Notes: generated by a model not told the origin, from the letters alone. Positions 37,308-46,417 are shown, counted from the first letter of the stretch. The stretch: DNA of 64,000 nucleotides from Oppiella nova (GCA_905397405.1 CAJPVJ010000002.1:62001-126000); one strand, 5' to 3'. Translations and numbers: made by a program.

Positions 37308-38156
37308 TTATAACTTTCGCTTGAGTAAATGTTTATAGAAATAATAAATCGGTGTGATCAACAATATTGAACTAATCTGTGCAATTCCTAGCCACCATGG
37401 TTGCCATTGTCGTTTACGATAAATTAGGCACGCAAGAATCGCTTGAGCAGCGTCTTTTGCTTGCATCGCCGGCATTTGCTGATATTGTTTGGTGGGTAAA
37501 ATCATTCGTGTACGGACTAAGGGCAAGTAGACTAAGCCTGCGTGTACTTCATGAACCGCCAATTCTGGTTGAATGGCAAGAATCCACTGTTGCATTGCGG
37601 TTTTCGAAGCTTGATAGGTTGACCAAAATGGCGGGGCAAATAGTTTGGCATTGATGGTTGAAACCACAATAATTTGTCCTTGCTTGTGTTTTAAATCAGC
37701 TAACAATAAACGGGTGAGTTGGGCAGGGTTGATATAGTTAATCGCAATGGTTCGATTGATATCCTGTGGGCGATCCAAGCTATCCCAAACAGAGCGCTGA
37801 ATTGATTTTCCTGCATTATGGACCAATACATCAATCTGAATATTGCGTGCTTTTAGGCTTTGAAAAATATCTTCTGCGGCATCGGATTGATATAAATCTG
37901 CGCAGATGATTTCAATATGGCATGAATAAGATTCTAATTCACTTTTGAGTTGTATAAGCTTATCTGTACTGCGTGCAATCAGCACAAGCGTGCATTGTGT
38001 ATTAGATAACAGCCTTGCACATGCTTCACCAATCCCAAAACTTGCCCCTGTAATTAAAATGGTTTTATTTTGAAAGTGTTGTTTGAGTTTATTTTTTTGA
38101 ATTCGTGGAGCTCGAAAAAATAAAAATTCAGTGATTGTTCTGATTTTTTTATACAT
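37308..38156 (-). CDS. SDR family oxidoreductase
   Basis: A 282-residue classical short-chain dehydrogenase/reductase using NAD(P)H. The cofactor loop is TGASFGIGEAC (about 35-46), NAG is in VLVHNAGKS, and the catalytic pair is in STYQASK (Tyr and Lys), with a preceding Ser in VVSTINAK. Acidic-or-basic residues after the second strand (ARSTDKL) suggest NADP. The C-terminus is hydrophobic (ISSILLITPIYYFYKHLL), probably a membrane anchor. It is followed at 1 base by the AMP-binding enzyme; a joint role in activating and reducing a lipid substrate is an inference. Located directly downstream of recA but separated by recA's terminator. Confidence 0.85.
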   Translation of the reverse strand: MYKKIRTITEFLFFRAPRIQKNKLKQHFQNKTILITGASFGIGEACARLLSNTQCTLVLIARSTDKLIQLKSELESYSCHIEIICADLYQSDAAEDIFQSLKARNIQIDVLVHNAGKSIQRSVWDSLDRPQDINRTIAINYINPAQLTRLLLADLKHKQGQIIVVSTINAKLFAPPFWSTYQASKTAMQQWILAIQPELAVHEVHAGLVYLPLVRTRMILPTKQYQQMPAMQAKDAAQAILACLIYRKRQWQPWWLGIAQISSILLITPIYYFYKHLLKRKL

Positions 38157-38249
38157 AATAATGAAAGAATCTGATTCATACGGCTTTAGCTTAGTTATAA
38201 CTGAAATTTATATTAAATCAAAACGACTGTTGTTTAATTTGGTTTTAAG

Positions 38250-38277
38250 CATAAAAAAGCACCTCGAAAGGTGCTTG
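38250..38277 (-). terminator. Intrinsic terminator of recA
   Basis: Perfect 8-base stem AAGCACCT and AGGTGCTT with a 4-base loop, followed on the minus strand by TTTTTAT, about 26 bases after the recA stop. Confidence 0.9.
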
Positions 38278-38302
38278 ATATACTTAAAAATAAAGTTTGA
38301 AT

Positions 38303-39346
38303 TTAAACATCTAAAAAGTCAGGCTCTTCTTCTTTCTCTTCTGCTGGTGCAGCATTGGCAGTAGTCAAAAGCTTTTCACGAATCATACGATCAAGTTCTT
38401 GAGCCAATTGAGGGTTTTCCTCTAAATGTCGAATGACATTGTTTTTACCTTGACCGATTTTGTCGCCTTGATATGAGTACCAAGCACCTGCTTTTTGTAC
38501 AAGTTCTTGTCCAACTGCAAGATCAACCAATTCACCTAAGTGATTTACACCTTTACCATACATAATTTGGAAAAGTGCTTCACGGAAAGGAGGCGCCATT
38601 TTGTTTTTCACAACTTTGACTTTGGTTTCAGAACCTACAATTTCATCGCCTTCTTTAACTTGTCCAATACGACGAATATCTAAACGTACAGAAGCATAGA
38701 ACTTCAATGCGTTACCACCAGTTGTGGTTTCAGGGCTACCAAACATCACCCCAATTTTCATACGAATCTGGTTAATGAAGATAACCATACAGTTTGAGCG
38801 CTTGGCATTACCTGTGATTTTACGTAAAGCTTGGCTCATCAAACGTGCTTGTAGCCCCATGTGAGAGTCACCCATTTCGCCTTCAATTTCGGCTTTAGGG
38901 GTTAACGCTGCTACAGAGTCGACAACGATCATATCGACTGCACCTGAACGAACCAACATATCTGCGATTTCAAGTGCTTGCTCACCATTATCTGGCTGTG
39001 AAACTAAAAGGTTATCTATATCTACCCCAAGTTTACGTGCATATTGTGGATCTAAAGCATGTTCCGCATCAATAAAGGCACATGTTCCACCTGCTTTTTG
39101 GCATTGCGCAATGGCTTGTAGCGTCATTGTCGTTTTACCAGAAGATTCAGGACCGTAAATTTCAACGATACGACCTTTTGGTAAGCCCCCAATACCCAAT
39201 GCAATATCAAGTGTTAAAGAGCCTGTAGAAACCGCTTCAACCGCTTGAACAGTGTTATCACCTAAGCGCATCACTGTGTTTTTACCAAATTGTTTCTCAA
39301 TTTGGCTCAGTGCCGCATTCAGTGCCTTGCTTTTGTTATCATCCAT
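38303..39346 (-). CDS. recA: Recombinase RecA
   Basis: RecA forms filaments on single-stranded DNA, drives strand exchange and triggers self-cleavage of LexA-like repressors. 347 residues. Walker A GPESSGKT (65-72), N-terminal [18 protein letters not shown], Walker [11 protein letters not shown], loop L1 near GEMGDSHMG and loop L2 with [27 protein letters not shown] region. The acidic C-terminus [12 protein letters not shown] is typical. Acinetobacter lacks a normal LexA; I see no E. coli-type SOS box (CTG-N10-CAG) before it. GAGG(TTTAC)GAG precedes the ATG. Transcribed alone. Confidence 0.98.
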   Translation of the reverse strand: MDDNKSKALNAALSQIEKQFGKNTVMRLGDNTVQAVEAVSTGSLTLDIALGIGGLPKGRIVEIYGPESSGKTTMTLQAIAQCQKAGGTCAFIDAEHALDPQYARKLGVDIDNLLVSQPDNGEQALEIADMLVRSGAVDMIVVDSVAALTPKAEIEGEMGDSHMGLQARLMSQALRKITGNAKRSNCMVIFINQIRMKIGVMFGSPETTTGGNALKFYASVRLDIRRIGQVKEGDEIVGSETKVKVVKNKMAPPFREALFQIMYGKGVNHLGELVDLAVGQELVQKAGAWYSYQGDKIGQGKNNVIRHLEENPQLAQELDRMIREKLLTTANAAPAEEKEEEPDFLDV

Positions 39347-39454
39347 CTCGTAAACCTCAAACGATGTAATATCACTAATATCTTAAGTGGATGTCATTAA
39401 ATTTGATCTTTCGTCCACGGCAGTAATAGTGACAGAAAATAAAAAATGGTTCTA

Positions 39455-39490
39455 TATTAAAAAACATTAGTACGACATAAGATGTCGTAC
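39455..39490 (-). terminator. Intrinsic terminator of yrfG-hslR
   Basis: Perfect 9-base stem GTACGACAT and ATGTCGTAC with a 3-base loop; on the minus strand it is followed by TAATGTTTTTTAA, 16 bases after hslR ends. Confidence 0.8.
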
Positions 39491-39505
39491 CCAACCTAAA
39501 CGAAT

Positions 39506-39952
39506 TCAGTCATCATCATAGGACCAAGATTGGTCAAATTGTTGATCATTTTCTTGTTTAAATTTGCTAATTTGTCGTCGATCTTTTTTACTTGGTCGAT
39601 GATCAGGGCGCGCTAGATTATGCAATTTTCTTTGGGATGAAATCAACTCTCTACGTGCCACACTCACCTCAGTTTCTTCATAAAGTTGTTGGGCGATCGG
39701 TGCGCCGCCACGAACAACGGAGAGTGCTTTAATCACTACCGTTTTACGATCAAAACCTTGTTGTATGGTGAGCTCCATTCCAACACGAATCTCTTTTGAG
39801 ACTTTAACACGTTCATTATTGTGATGAACTTTACCACCCTCGATTGCATCTTTGGCAATAGAGCGTGTTTTAAAAAAACGTGCAGCCCAAAGCCATTTGT
39901 CTACACGCATTGTTTCAAGTTGTTGTTTCTCAGGCTGTTTTGACATCGACAT
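39506..39952 (-). CDS. hslR: Heat shock protein 15, S4-domain RNA-binding
   Basis: Hsp15 binds free 50S subunits that still carry nascent chains after ribosome dissociation by heat. 148 residues (or 146 from the second ATG). The S4 RNA-binding domain starts at RVDKWLWAARFFKTRSIAKDAIEGGKVHHN (about 16-45) and continues with VKVSKEIRVGMELTI; a basic tail with RPSKKDRRQISKF ends in an acidic YDDD. Length is a little above E. coli (133). The start overlaps the end of yrfG by 23 bases. The yrfG-hslR pairing is conserved in enterobacteria, where hslO follows; hslO is not here. Confidence 0.92.
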   Translation of the reverse strand: MSMSKQPEKQQLETMRVDKWLWAARFFKTRSIAKDAIEGGKVHHNNERVKVSKEIRVGMELTIQQGFDRKTVVIKALSVVRGGAPIAQQLYEETEVSVARRELISSQRKLHNLARPDHRPSKKDRRQISKFKQENDQQFDQSWSYDDD

Positions 39953-40649
39953 CCTTATGTTCTAAATCTGTTGACTGTAAATTTGTTAACGCTACGTTTT
40001 TCAGTAATGGTAAAAGTTCAGTTAAATGATTGATTGCAGGGTATTCCAATTCTAATTGATGACGCGCAGCACGACCACTGGAAGGTTGGGTAATCGTGAT
40101 TAAGTGCGCTATACCAAACTTTTCAGCACCTTTTAATACAGGAATGGTGTCATCCACAAAACATGCATTTTGTGGATCAAATGGATGCTTTTGCTGAAGG
40201 ATTTGCCAAAACTCAATAAACTCTTTGGAATAGCCAATTTCTTCACTACTGATCATTACTTCAAAATAAGGGCTGAGATCAACATTTTCAAGTTTAAGTT
40301 TTAAGCCAGCACAATCTGCATTGGTCAGTAACCAGCAACGATAACCTTGTGCTTTTAATTGTTTTAATAATTCAAAACAGCCAGTTCTTGGGGTGATTTT
40401 ATCTTTAAAATCATATTGTAATTGTAGGACATCAACCCCAACTTTTTCAGACCAATATTTTGAAGAATACCAGCAGAGGGTATGATTATGTTGTTGATAA
40501 AATGCATTTAGAATGTTTTGACTGTGCTCTAAACTACATTGATGGGTTTCTGCATGCCGTTCAGGCAGTTTTGTGTTCCAGATCAGATCATCAAAAGCTA
40601 AATCAAGGAGTGTACCGTCCATGTCAAAAAAGATGATCGGTTTTTGCAT
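39930..40649 (-). CDS. yrfG: GMP/IMP nucleotidase, HAD family
   Basis: A 239-residue haloacid dehalogenase-type phosphatase. Motif I DMDGTLLD (9-16), motif II LLTNADCAG with Thr, motif III near GYSKEFIEFW with Lys, and motif IV FVDDTIPVL. The nucleophile is D9 with D11 as acid/base. E. coli YrfG hydrolyses purine monophosphates, and the neighbourhood with hslR supports orthology. The C-terminus runs 23 bases into hslR. Start ATG follows an AGTTCCTTG stretch that holds a weak ribosome-binding site. The cap domain (about 20-90) is helical, type C1. Confidence 0.88.
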   Translation of the reverse strand: MQKPIIFFDMDGTLLDLAFDDLIWNTKLPERHAETHQCSLEHSQNILNAFYQQHNHTLCWYSSKYWSEKVGVDVLQLQYDFKDKITPRTGCFELLKQLKAQGYRCWLLTNADCAGLKLKLENVDLSPYFEVMISSEEIGYSKEFIEFWQILQQKHPFDPQNACFVDDTIPVLKGAEKFGIAHLITITQPSSGRAARHQLELEYPAINHLTELLPLLKNVALTNLQSTDLEHKDVDVKTA

Positions 40650-40724
40650 TCAAGGAACTCCAAAGTTTTTTAAAGTTTAACAAAGACTCTATGAGCGTGT
40701 AAATTTTAATAAAATAAATGTGAG

Positions 40725-40748
40725 ATGATGAGCAGGAAAGCTCATCAT
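40725..40748. other. Hairpin in the yrfG upstream region
   Basis: Perfect 9-base inverted repeat ATGATGAGC and GCTCATCAT with a 6-base loop, between the divergent yrfG and the small gene at 40884. No strong T-run; it could be an operator or a weak terminator. Confidence 0.35.
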
Positions 40749-40883
40749 TTGCGGATTTCTTTTACTTAACACTAATCGCTTAGCTCTGCTCTCAAAATTT
40801 GATCCAACTACATATATTATAATTTAAAGCATTAAATCTAAATGCTATAACACTTAGATCCAAACGATATGAATGAGGCTTAA

Positions 40884-41096
40884 ATGAACGTATTAGATAC
40901 GATAAATTCTGAATTACATCAAGCAGCGATGCTATTAGATAATATTTCAGTAAAAATCCAAGAAGCACCAGAATTAGAAAATCGGCAAAATATTTTGCTT
41001 ATCGGCAAAGCGCTCAGTCATATTTTTGAACTGCAAAAAAATATACATGAACATAGACCTGATTTAAAAAATATTCATAAACAAAACAACGATTAA
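40884..41096 (+). CDS. Small conserved-looking protein, unknown
   Basis: A 70-residue soluble protein, predicted all-helical and charged (NVLDTINSELHQAAMLLDNI, LIGKALSHIFELQKNIHEHRPDL). It has no signal peptide, membrane helix or Cys. The start ATG is preceded by GAGGC at about 8 bases, a sound ribosome-binding site, and codon use resembles neighbours. I do not recognise a family. It stands alone between the divergent yrfG and cysQ, which lies 305 bases further on. It could be a small helix-bundle regulator, but nothing shows it. Confidence 0.55.
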   Translation: MNVLDTINSELHQAAMLLDNISVKIQEAPELENRQNILLIGKALSHIFELQKNIHEHRPDLKNIHKQNND

Positions 41097-41401
41097 AATT
41101 CAAAGCATCTGAAGCCTGAATGTTAAAGTTGTGATTAATTCTATAAATACAATTAATGAAAACAATATGTTATTGGTTAATTCATCCATATTAAAATGGA
41201 TTTCATTGGATAAAATTTTAAATAGGTTGAATAGACTTGGACTAATCTAAATCAAATGAAAATTTAGAAGTCTATGATAGTGTTCAAAAAGCATATCGAA
41301 TCTCAGGATATTTATTCGTTAAAAGCTATTGTTTTCATGCACTCAACATAAAAAAATGGTAGGCTTGTGGACAAAAATCAGACATCCTACAGGTCGGATC
41401 A
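41097..41401. other. Intergenic region upstream of cysQ
   Basis: Very AT-rich, no open frame, repeat or clear hairpin seen. It presumably carries the cysQ promoter. Confidence 0.4.
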
Positions 41402-42253
41402 ATGTTTATTACCACTCAAGCACCACAAGATGAACAAATTTTAAAATTAGTTCCAGTTTTGGCATCTGCAAGTCAAATCTTGCTCGAGGAATACCAAAAT
41501 TATTGTGCTGGAAATGCGTTTAATATTGATAAAAAGGATGATCAGTCACCTGTTACCCAAGCTGACTTAAAAGTGAATGCCTATTTAATAGAACAATTGG
41601 CGAAATTCACTCCTGAAATTCCAGTGCTATCAGAAGAGAGCGATTACTCTCAACGACATACATGGAATATCTGTTGGATGCTGGATCCTTTGGATGGAAC
41701 TAAAGAATTTATTCATGAACGTGATGAATTTACGATTAATTTAAGTCTAATTCACAACCACCAAACCATATTTTCAATCATTGCTGTACCGACAGAGCAA
41801 GTGATGTATTTGGGATATTTAACAGAATTGCCTTATAAATATTGCTTTATTCACCGTACTTGGGAACGTTATTGCAAGTTTAAAGCTGTAGAGGAAGATG
41901 CAATTCAAATTGGACTAAGCCATAGCAGTAAAAATCCAAAGTATCAGCAATATATTGATTATATTGAGCAAGAATCGCCTGTCATTAGACGCGAGGCGGG
42001 CAGTGCCTATAAGTTTTGTATGATGCTTGAAGGCGAAATTGATATTTATCCAAGATTCCATCCAACCTCTGAGTGGGATACCAGTGCAGGACAAGGATTA
42101 TTGGAAAGTATTGGTGGTGGATTACTGAGTTTAGCTGCGGTACCATTTACTTATAATCAACGTGATACCGTGTTAAATGATGGGTTTATCGCATTTCGGA
42201 ATGTCGAAAATAAAGAAATTGCTTTAGAAGCATTAAGCAATGTGAGCTTTTAA
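41402..42253 (+). CDS. cysQ: 3'(2'),5'-bisphosphate nucleotidase CysQ
   Basis: CysQ dephosphorylates PAP (3'-phosphoadenosine 5'-phosphate) to AMP, recycling a by-product of sulfate assimilation; inositol monophosphatase superfamily. 283 residues. Metal site motifs: DQSPVTQADLKVN (about 47-59), SEESDY with two acidic ligands, DPLDGTKEFIHERDEFTINL, and the C-terminal WDTSAGQGLLE. These match the CysQ branch (DPLDGTKEF, then WDTAAG) rather than SuhB. Length is near 246 in E. coli with a small insertion (YLGYLTELPYKYCFIHRTWERY). Transcribed alone; the histidine phosphatase follows at 108 bases. Confidence 0.92.
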   Translation: MFITTQAPQDEQILKLVPVLASASQILLEEYQNYCAGNAFNIDKKDDQSPVTQADLKVNAYLIEQLAKFTPEIPVLSEESDYSQRHTWNICWMLDPLDGTKEFIHERDEFTINLSLIHNHQTIFSIIAVPTEQVMYLGYLTELPYKYCFIHRTWERYCKFKAVEEDAIQIGLSHSSKNPKYQQYIDYIEQESPVIRREAGSAYKFCMMLEGEIDIYPRFHPTSEWDTSAGQGLLESIGGGLLSLAAVPFTYNQRDTVLNDGFIAFRNVENKEIALEALSNVSF

Positions 42254-42361
42254 TCTGATATACATATGCATTTTATAGATAATTTAACACTTTGAGATTA
42301 GATTGAGCGCTTGGCTGCATATGTTATAGTAAGCTTGTATAAAAATGAGTTTTAAGTTGAT

Positions 42362-43090
42362 ATGGCCTTAGATTTATTGCCGAACAGTATGCTAAAAGCA
42401 ATAGATTTATTGCCCGATGCGAAAACACCTGTAACCTTATTCACGCGTCATTCAATTCGTGAGGTTGTGAATGGGCAGGGGCTGGCAGGTTATGATCTGC
42501 AATTAACTTCCCAAGGTCGTGATTTAGCGCAAGCTTGGGGTTGTTATTTGATTGAAAATACGGATCGAGTGATCCAACATTGTATTTCAAGCCCCATTCA
42601 GCGTTGTGTCGATACCGCGGCTTTGATGATTCAAGGCGCTGACGGAATTTCTCCTTATCCGAATACCCATCACATCGAAATTGTAGAAAAGGGCTTATTG
42701 GTTGAGCCGGGAAGCTTTGTGCTGGATATTAAACAGGCTGCTCCTTATTTTAGAGCACAAGGTGCTTTAGGTTTTATCAATAGTTTTGTAAATAATGCCT
42801 TACCTGGTATGAAACATCCGATTACGGGTGTGGTGGATGTGCTTGAATTAATCTATGAAACACATCCTACGCTAAACAACGGGATTAGTTTGGCTGTGAG
42901 CCACGATACGATTCTTGCTGCGATTATTGCGGTGATTTCAAAACGTACTGAAATCAGTCAAAGTGACTGGCCAGAGATGATGGAAGGCCTATTTGTTTGG
43001 TTTGAAGGCGAGCGTTTTGCAGATAGTCATTTAAAATGGATTTGGCGAGGCGAACGTGGTGAATTGTCGATACGAGAGTTTCAGCAATAG
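42362..43090 (+). CDS. Histidine phosphatase superfamily protein
   Basis: A 242-residue protein of the phosphoglycerate mutase/acid phosphatase superfamily. The catalytic motif is FTRHSIRE (26-33), where RH is followed by S rather than the usual G, as in the acid phosphatase-like branch. The second conserved His-containing block is LAVSHDTILAAIIAV near the C-terminus (HD motif), and SSPIQRCVDTAALM carries the conserved Arg that follows SxxxRa. No signal peptide, so probably cytosolic. The substrate cannot be deduced. It is on the same strand as cysQ with a 108-base gap and may be co-transcribed. Confidence 0.82.
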   Translation: MALDLLPNSMLKAIDLLPDAKTPVTLFTRHSIREVVNGQGLAGYDLQLTSQGRDLAQAWGCYLIENTDRVIQHCISSPIQRCVDTAALMIQGADGISPYPNTHHIEIVEKGLLVEPGSFVLDIKQAAPYFRAQGALGFINSFVNNALPGMKHPITGVVDVLELIYETHPTLNNGISLAVSHDTILAAIIAVISKRTEISQSDWPEMMEGLFVWFEGERFADSHLKWIWRGERGELSIREFQQ

Positions 43091-43457
43091 TTGCTTTTTA
43101 AATTAAAAAATAATTATGTTGAGCGAATCATATTGATATTGAAAGCTCCTTCTCCCTTTGTGTAGGCGATGCCCCATCTTGCGCTACTAAATCTGTATCC
43201 CCGCATACCCACACACAATTGGCGATATCCCTGTCGCCACGTGATAGCACCACGGTGCCGATAAATAACAACCTAAAACTCAATAAATCCATAAAAGTAA
43301 AATTTAGAGCAATATGTCCTTTTTATATTTTTAAATAAAAATCACATGATTACAAACAATATGATATATTTAAATAATTGAAATATATAATTATTTTAAT
43401 TTAATCTCAGAAACTAAGGATAGAGATAAGTCGTTATAAATATGGGGAAGATATGTG
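43091..43457. other. Intergenic region with repeat and GC-rich patch
   Basis: The region begins with a repeat related to one at 49338, then changes to a GC-rich patch (about 43158-43262) with CACC/GGTG and GGCGA/TCGCC palindromes, and then returns to very AT-rich sequence that leads into the M66 protease gene. No gene was seen in it. Confidence 0.45.
43125..43157. repeat. Partial copy of the CCTTCTCCCT intergenic repeat
   Basis: 33 bases matching 49338-49370 at 30 positions (from GAATCATATT to CCTTCTCCCT). In this copy the second half of the hairpin, present at 49374-49382, is lost and replaced by unrelated GC-rich sequence. Confidence 0.6.
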
Positions 43458-46289
43458 ATGCAATTACGGTTTAAATATTTAACAATTTGTACGCTTTCAG
43501 CAATGCTTATTGCATGTGGGGGCGGTAGTGATAGCCATTCTACAAATGATCAGCCATCGAATATACCGCAAAACCCTGGCGATGGTACAAATGAGTTACC
43601 TGGAGATGGTACACCAGAAACCCCAGACAACGGTTCAGGGGGTTCAAACGGTGGTACGACTCAGCCTCCTGAGGGCGGTTCGGGTGGCTCAAATGGTGGT
43701 ACAGGCACAACACCACCTGTAGTAGAAAAATATCCAGAACCAGTTAAAAATAAAATCTCAAGCAGTGTATTAGGCTTTTATGATTTTAATGCACAGGGTG
43801 GAAATCGCTTATTGCGCAATGATTTAAATGGTAACTTTGCTGCAATGCTACAGTTTGCCCAAAGTCATGTGGTAAACCCGAAGAATAATGAACAGGATAA
43901 AATGCCACGCTTAACAACGCAGAAAGATGCATTGTTATTGGTTACACCTTTGGTTTCGATGGGAGATGTTGATAAATTACAAGCGGAAATCTATCAAGGT
44001 AACCAACTGATACGTACCGTAAATCTAAAAGAGCCTTCACGTCTTGCTGCTTCAGATCAATCTAATCAGGATGATCGAGCGCGGGTAATGTATTCTAAAC
44101 AGGCATGGTCAGTAGCATTAAAGTGGGATGAGGTACGTTCAGGATTATCCATCCGTATTCTAGACTCTGTAAACAATCGCAGTGGTTCTTTAGCTGGGAC
44201 AGATATTGATTTTGCCGCACCAGGCGAGTTGGTGGTGCAAAGTATTCGTTTAGGTTTATTGACTGATGCACCTAAATCCAATGGTCACTATATGCTGTTG
44301 GAACCTGAAAAAGCAGGAACCGATTATTTCCAAACCATCCCTGCTGCAAAAATGATAGTCAGCAAATACGATGAAATGAAGCTTAATCGGGTCATGGTTG
44401 CAAGTGGTGTCATTTACGATTCTGTCAGTGCAACCAATGGTGGCGTCTATGATGGAGATATGCGTGAAAACACCGCTAAATCGACATTTAGTGTTGGAAT
44501 TAACTTAGCGAACTGGGGTGTCACCAGTTCATCGATGCAAAGCCAAGAGCAACCACAAGTGACTCAAAGTGTGGTGATTCATCATGCCAGAGGTAAATAT
44601 GCCAATGGTGAGTCCAATCATGGCTTAAGCGGTGGAAATGGTATTTTGACATTGATCGATTCGGTGGGGAATGAATTTAGCCATGAAATCGGGCATCACT
44701 ATGGTTTAGGGCATTATCCTGGCTCAGTCGAAACTAGTGGAAGTCCCACAAATTATTTCTGGTCTGCACACCATGCGGACAGTGGCTGGGGATACATTGC
44801 ATTTCGAAATAAAATGCGTGGCAATTTAAATTGGGGCAATACCAATTTAGGGGATGGCAGTAATGGTGTACCAAACTTCCAAAATCTCTATGCCTATGGT
44901 TGGGATGCCATGAGTGGTGGATCTAGCGCTAGCTCGATTTCCAAATATACCCACTATACTGGTTATAGTATGTGGTTAAAAATTCAACCTGCTTTTGATA
45001 AATACGTGTGGGATCCAAACTCTACGACAGGTTATAAAAAATGGAATGCAGCAACACGTGAAATGGTAGATGCACAACCAAAAACACCAAACTCAGGCAA
45101 TGTTTGGTATAACAGTGCCGATGGTAACTTTTTAAAACCACGTTTGTTTAGTGTGCCTGTTTATACGATTTTAGGTGGCTATGATCCAGTTAATCAGGTG
45201 GGAATCATTTATCCTGCGGCACGAGGTAATTGGGGCAATGTCTTTAATTTACCTCAGGCCAACACGACTGGCACAGCTGCAAGTTGTTGGTTAAATGTGC
45301 AGTATGCCAACAAAGTAGAAAATATTGCACTTGCTCCACAACGGGTAAATTCAGGTAGCAATGCCAACAAATTCCATATCAACCTTGCGCAAAGTGATAC
45401 ACCTCAAAATGTTGATCTTTACTGCCAAAAAGCAGGTCAGCAAGCAGTGAAATTGTCGAATATCAATATTCCTGTTACTACACAAGCAATGGCACCTTTT
45501 GTTTCTATTGGTAAAGAAGCAGAGTATTCGGCATTAAGAACACTTGAAATGCCACAACTCGAACAAGCTTTGCTGAATAATAAAGGTAAAGAGGTGGTCA
45601 GCCTAGATGCGGATTCACGCTTATTATTTGACTCTTATCGTCAATTTAAAACTGAATTGTCAGCGGACGCGCAAACAGAAATGGTCCGTTATACCCAACA
45701 GCAAATTAAACTTTATCGTTTAAATCGTTGGATAAATGCATATCGAACTGATCTTGAAAGTGGCAATGTAGAAGCAATTGAGGCATTTAATCAGTTTGTG
45801 GCAAAGTTGGAACTAAGTACTGATTTCAATTTAAACCATGTTTCCGGTATTAAAAATGGGACAAATTGTCTAAAAGTTGAAACACTGGCTAATGGCAAAT
45901 TGAATGCCTATATCAGTGGTAAGAGTGGCTGTACGGGTGATGACACTGAACAGTGGATCTACGATGCAATGGGTAAAATCCACAGCAAAAAATATATGGA
46001 TCAGTGTTTAGCCAATCAGGGTGGGGTGATTAATCTAAGCTCATGTAACCATGATGCAGCAAGCCAAGTGTGGGCGATGAATGCCACACTGCAACGTATC
46101 GAGCAAGGTTCCAAATGTTTTGATTTGGAATATGGCTATTTAAGCAATAACCGAGCACGTTTGATTAGTTATAATTGCGGTACTGGCGGGAATCAAAAAT
46201 GGACAAATCTTACTGCCAATAACAGTTTGATTTTGGCTGCAACCCGTGCTGAAAATTTAGCTTTGATCAAGCAGCTTCTAATCAAGTAA
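43458..46289 (+). CDS. M66-like zinc metalloprotease lipoprotein
   Basis: A 943-residue secreted lipoprotein of the StcE/TagA/dictomallein type (peptidase M66). Lipobox LIAC puts the lipid on C20. A Gly/Asn/Pro/Thr-rich linker follows (about 25-92) with a duplicated GGSGGSNGGT unit. The catalytic motif is HEIGHHYGLGH (409-419), extended metzincin form, with a Met-turn WDAMSGG (M485). The C-terminal region (about 795-930) has three QxW-like repeats (EQWIY, QVWAM, QKWTN) and paired Cys, resembling a ricin-type carbohydrate-binding domain. StcE and TagA cut mucin-type glycoproteins and leave by type II secretion; the same for this protein is an inference. ATG at 43458 has GGGGAAG 7 bases upstream. 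Not CpaA, which is shorter and lacks the lipobox. Confidence 0.85.
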   Translation: MQLRFKYLTICTLSAMLIACGGGSDSHSTNDQPSNIPQNPGDGTNELPGDGTPETPDNGSGGSNGGTTQPPEGGSGGSNGGTGTTPPVVEKYPEPVKNKISSSVLGFYDFNAQGGNRLLRNDLNGNFAAMLQFAQSHVVNPKNNEQDKMPRLTTQKDALLLVTPLVSMGDVDKLQAEIYQGNQLIRTVNLKEPSRLAASDQSNQDDRARVMYSKQAWSVALKWDEVRSGLSIRILDSVNNRSGSLAGTDIDFAAPGELVVQSIRLGLLTDAPKSNGHYMLLEPEKAGTDYFQTIPAAKMIVSKYDEMKLNRVMVASGVIYDSVSATNGGVYDGDMRENTAKSTFSVGINLANWGVTSSSMQSQEQPQVTQSVVIHHARGKYANGESNHGLSGGNGILTLIDSVGNEFSHEIGHHYGLGHYPGSVETSGSPTNYFWSAHHADSGWGYIAFRNKMRGNLNWGNTNLGDGSNGVPNFQNLYAYGWDAMSGGSSASSISKYTHYTGYSMWLKIQPAFDKYVWDPNSTTGYKKWNAATREMVDAQPKTPNSGNVWYNSADGNFLKPRLFSVPVYTILGGYDPVNQVGIIYPAARGNWGNVFNLPQANTTGTAASCWLNVQYANKVENIALAPQRVNSGSNANKFHINLAQSDTPQNVDLYCQKAGQQAVKLSNINIPVTTQAMAPFVSIGKEAEYSALRTLEMPQLEQALLNNKGKEVVSLDADSRLLFDSYRQFKTELSADAQTEMVRYTQQQIKLYRLNRWINAYRTDLESGNVEAIEAFNQFVAKLELSTDFNLNHVSGIKNGTNCLKVETLANGKLNAYISGKSGCTGDDTEQWIYDAMGKIHSKKYMDQCLANQGGVINLSSCNHDAASQVWAMNATLQRIEQGSKCFDLEYGYLSNNRARLISYNCGTGGNQKWTNLTANNSLILAATRAENLALIKQLLIK

Positions 46290-46331
46290 CCATTGATCAA
46301 GTAAGCAAATCAAACATTAAGTTATCACCAT

Positions 46332-46360
46332 AAAATAAGCGCCATAAGGCGCTTATTTTT
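46332..46360 (+). terminator. Intrinsic terminator of the M66 protease gene
   Basis: Perfect 11-base stem AAATAAGCGCC and GGCGCTTATTT, loop of 4, followed by TTTG, 43 bases after the stop codon. Confidence 0.85.
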
Positions 46361-46417
46361 GTTCATGTTGATGATTTTACTTAAATATATCAATGATTGA
46401 ACTGTTGTTATGCTGGT

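Noticed and set aside
35876-38156. OleC/OleD olefin synthesis pair
   Set aside because: The enzyme types are similar, but the SDR is of the short classical form and no oleA or oleB is nearby.
43458-46289. Identity with CpaA
   Set aside because: CpaA is a shorter secreted protease with a chaperone gene cpaB nearby; here a lipobox, a linker and M66-like motif are present and no chaperone gene follows.
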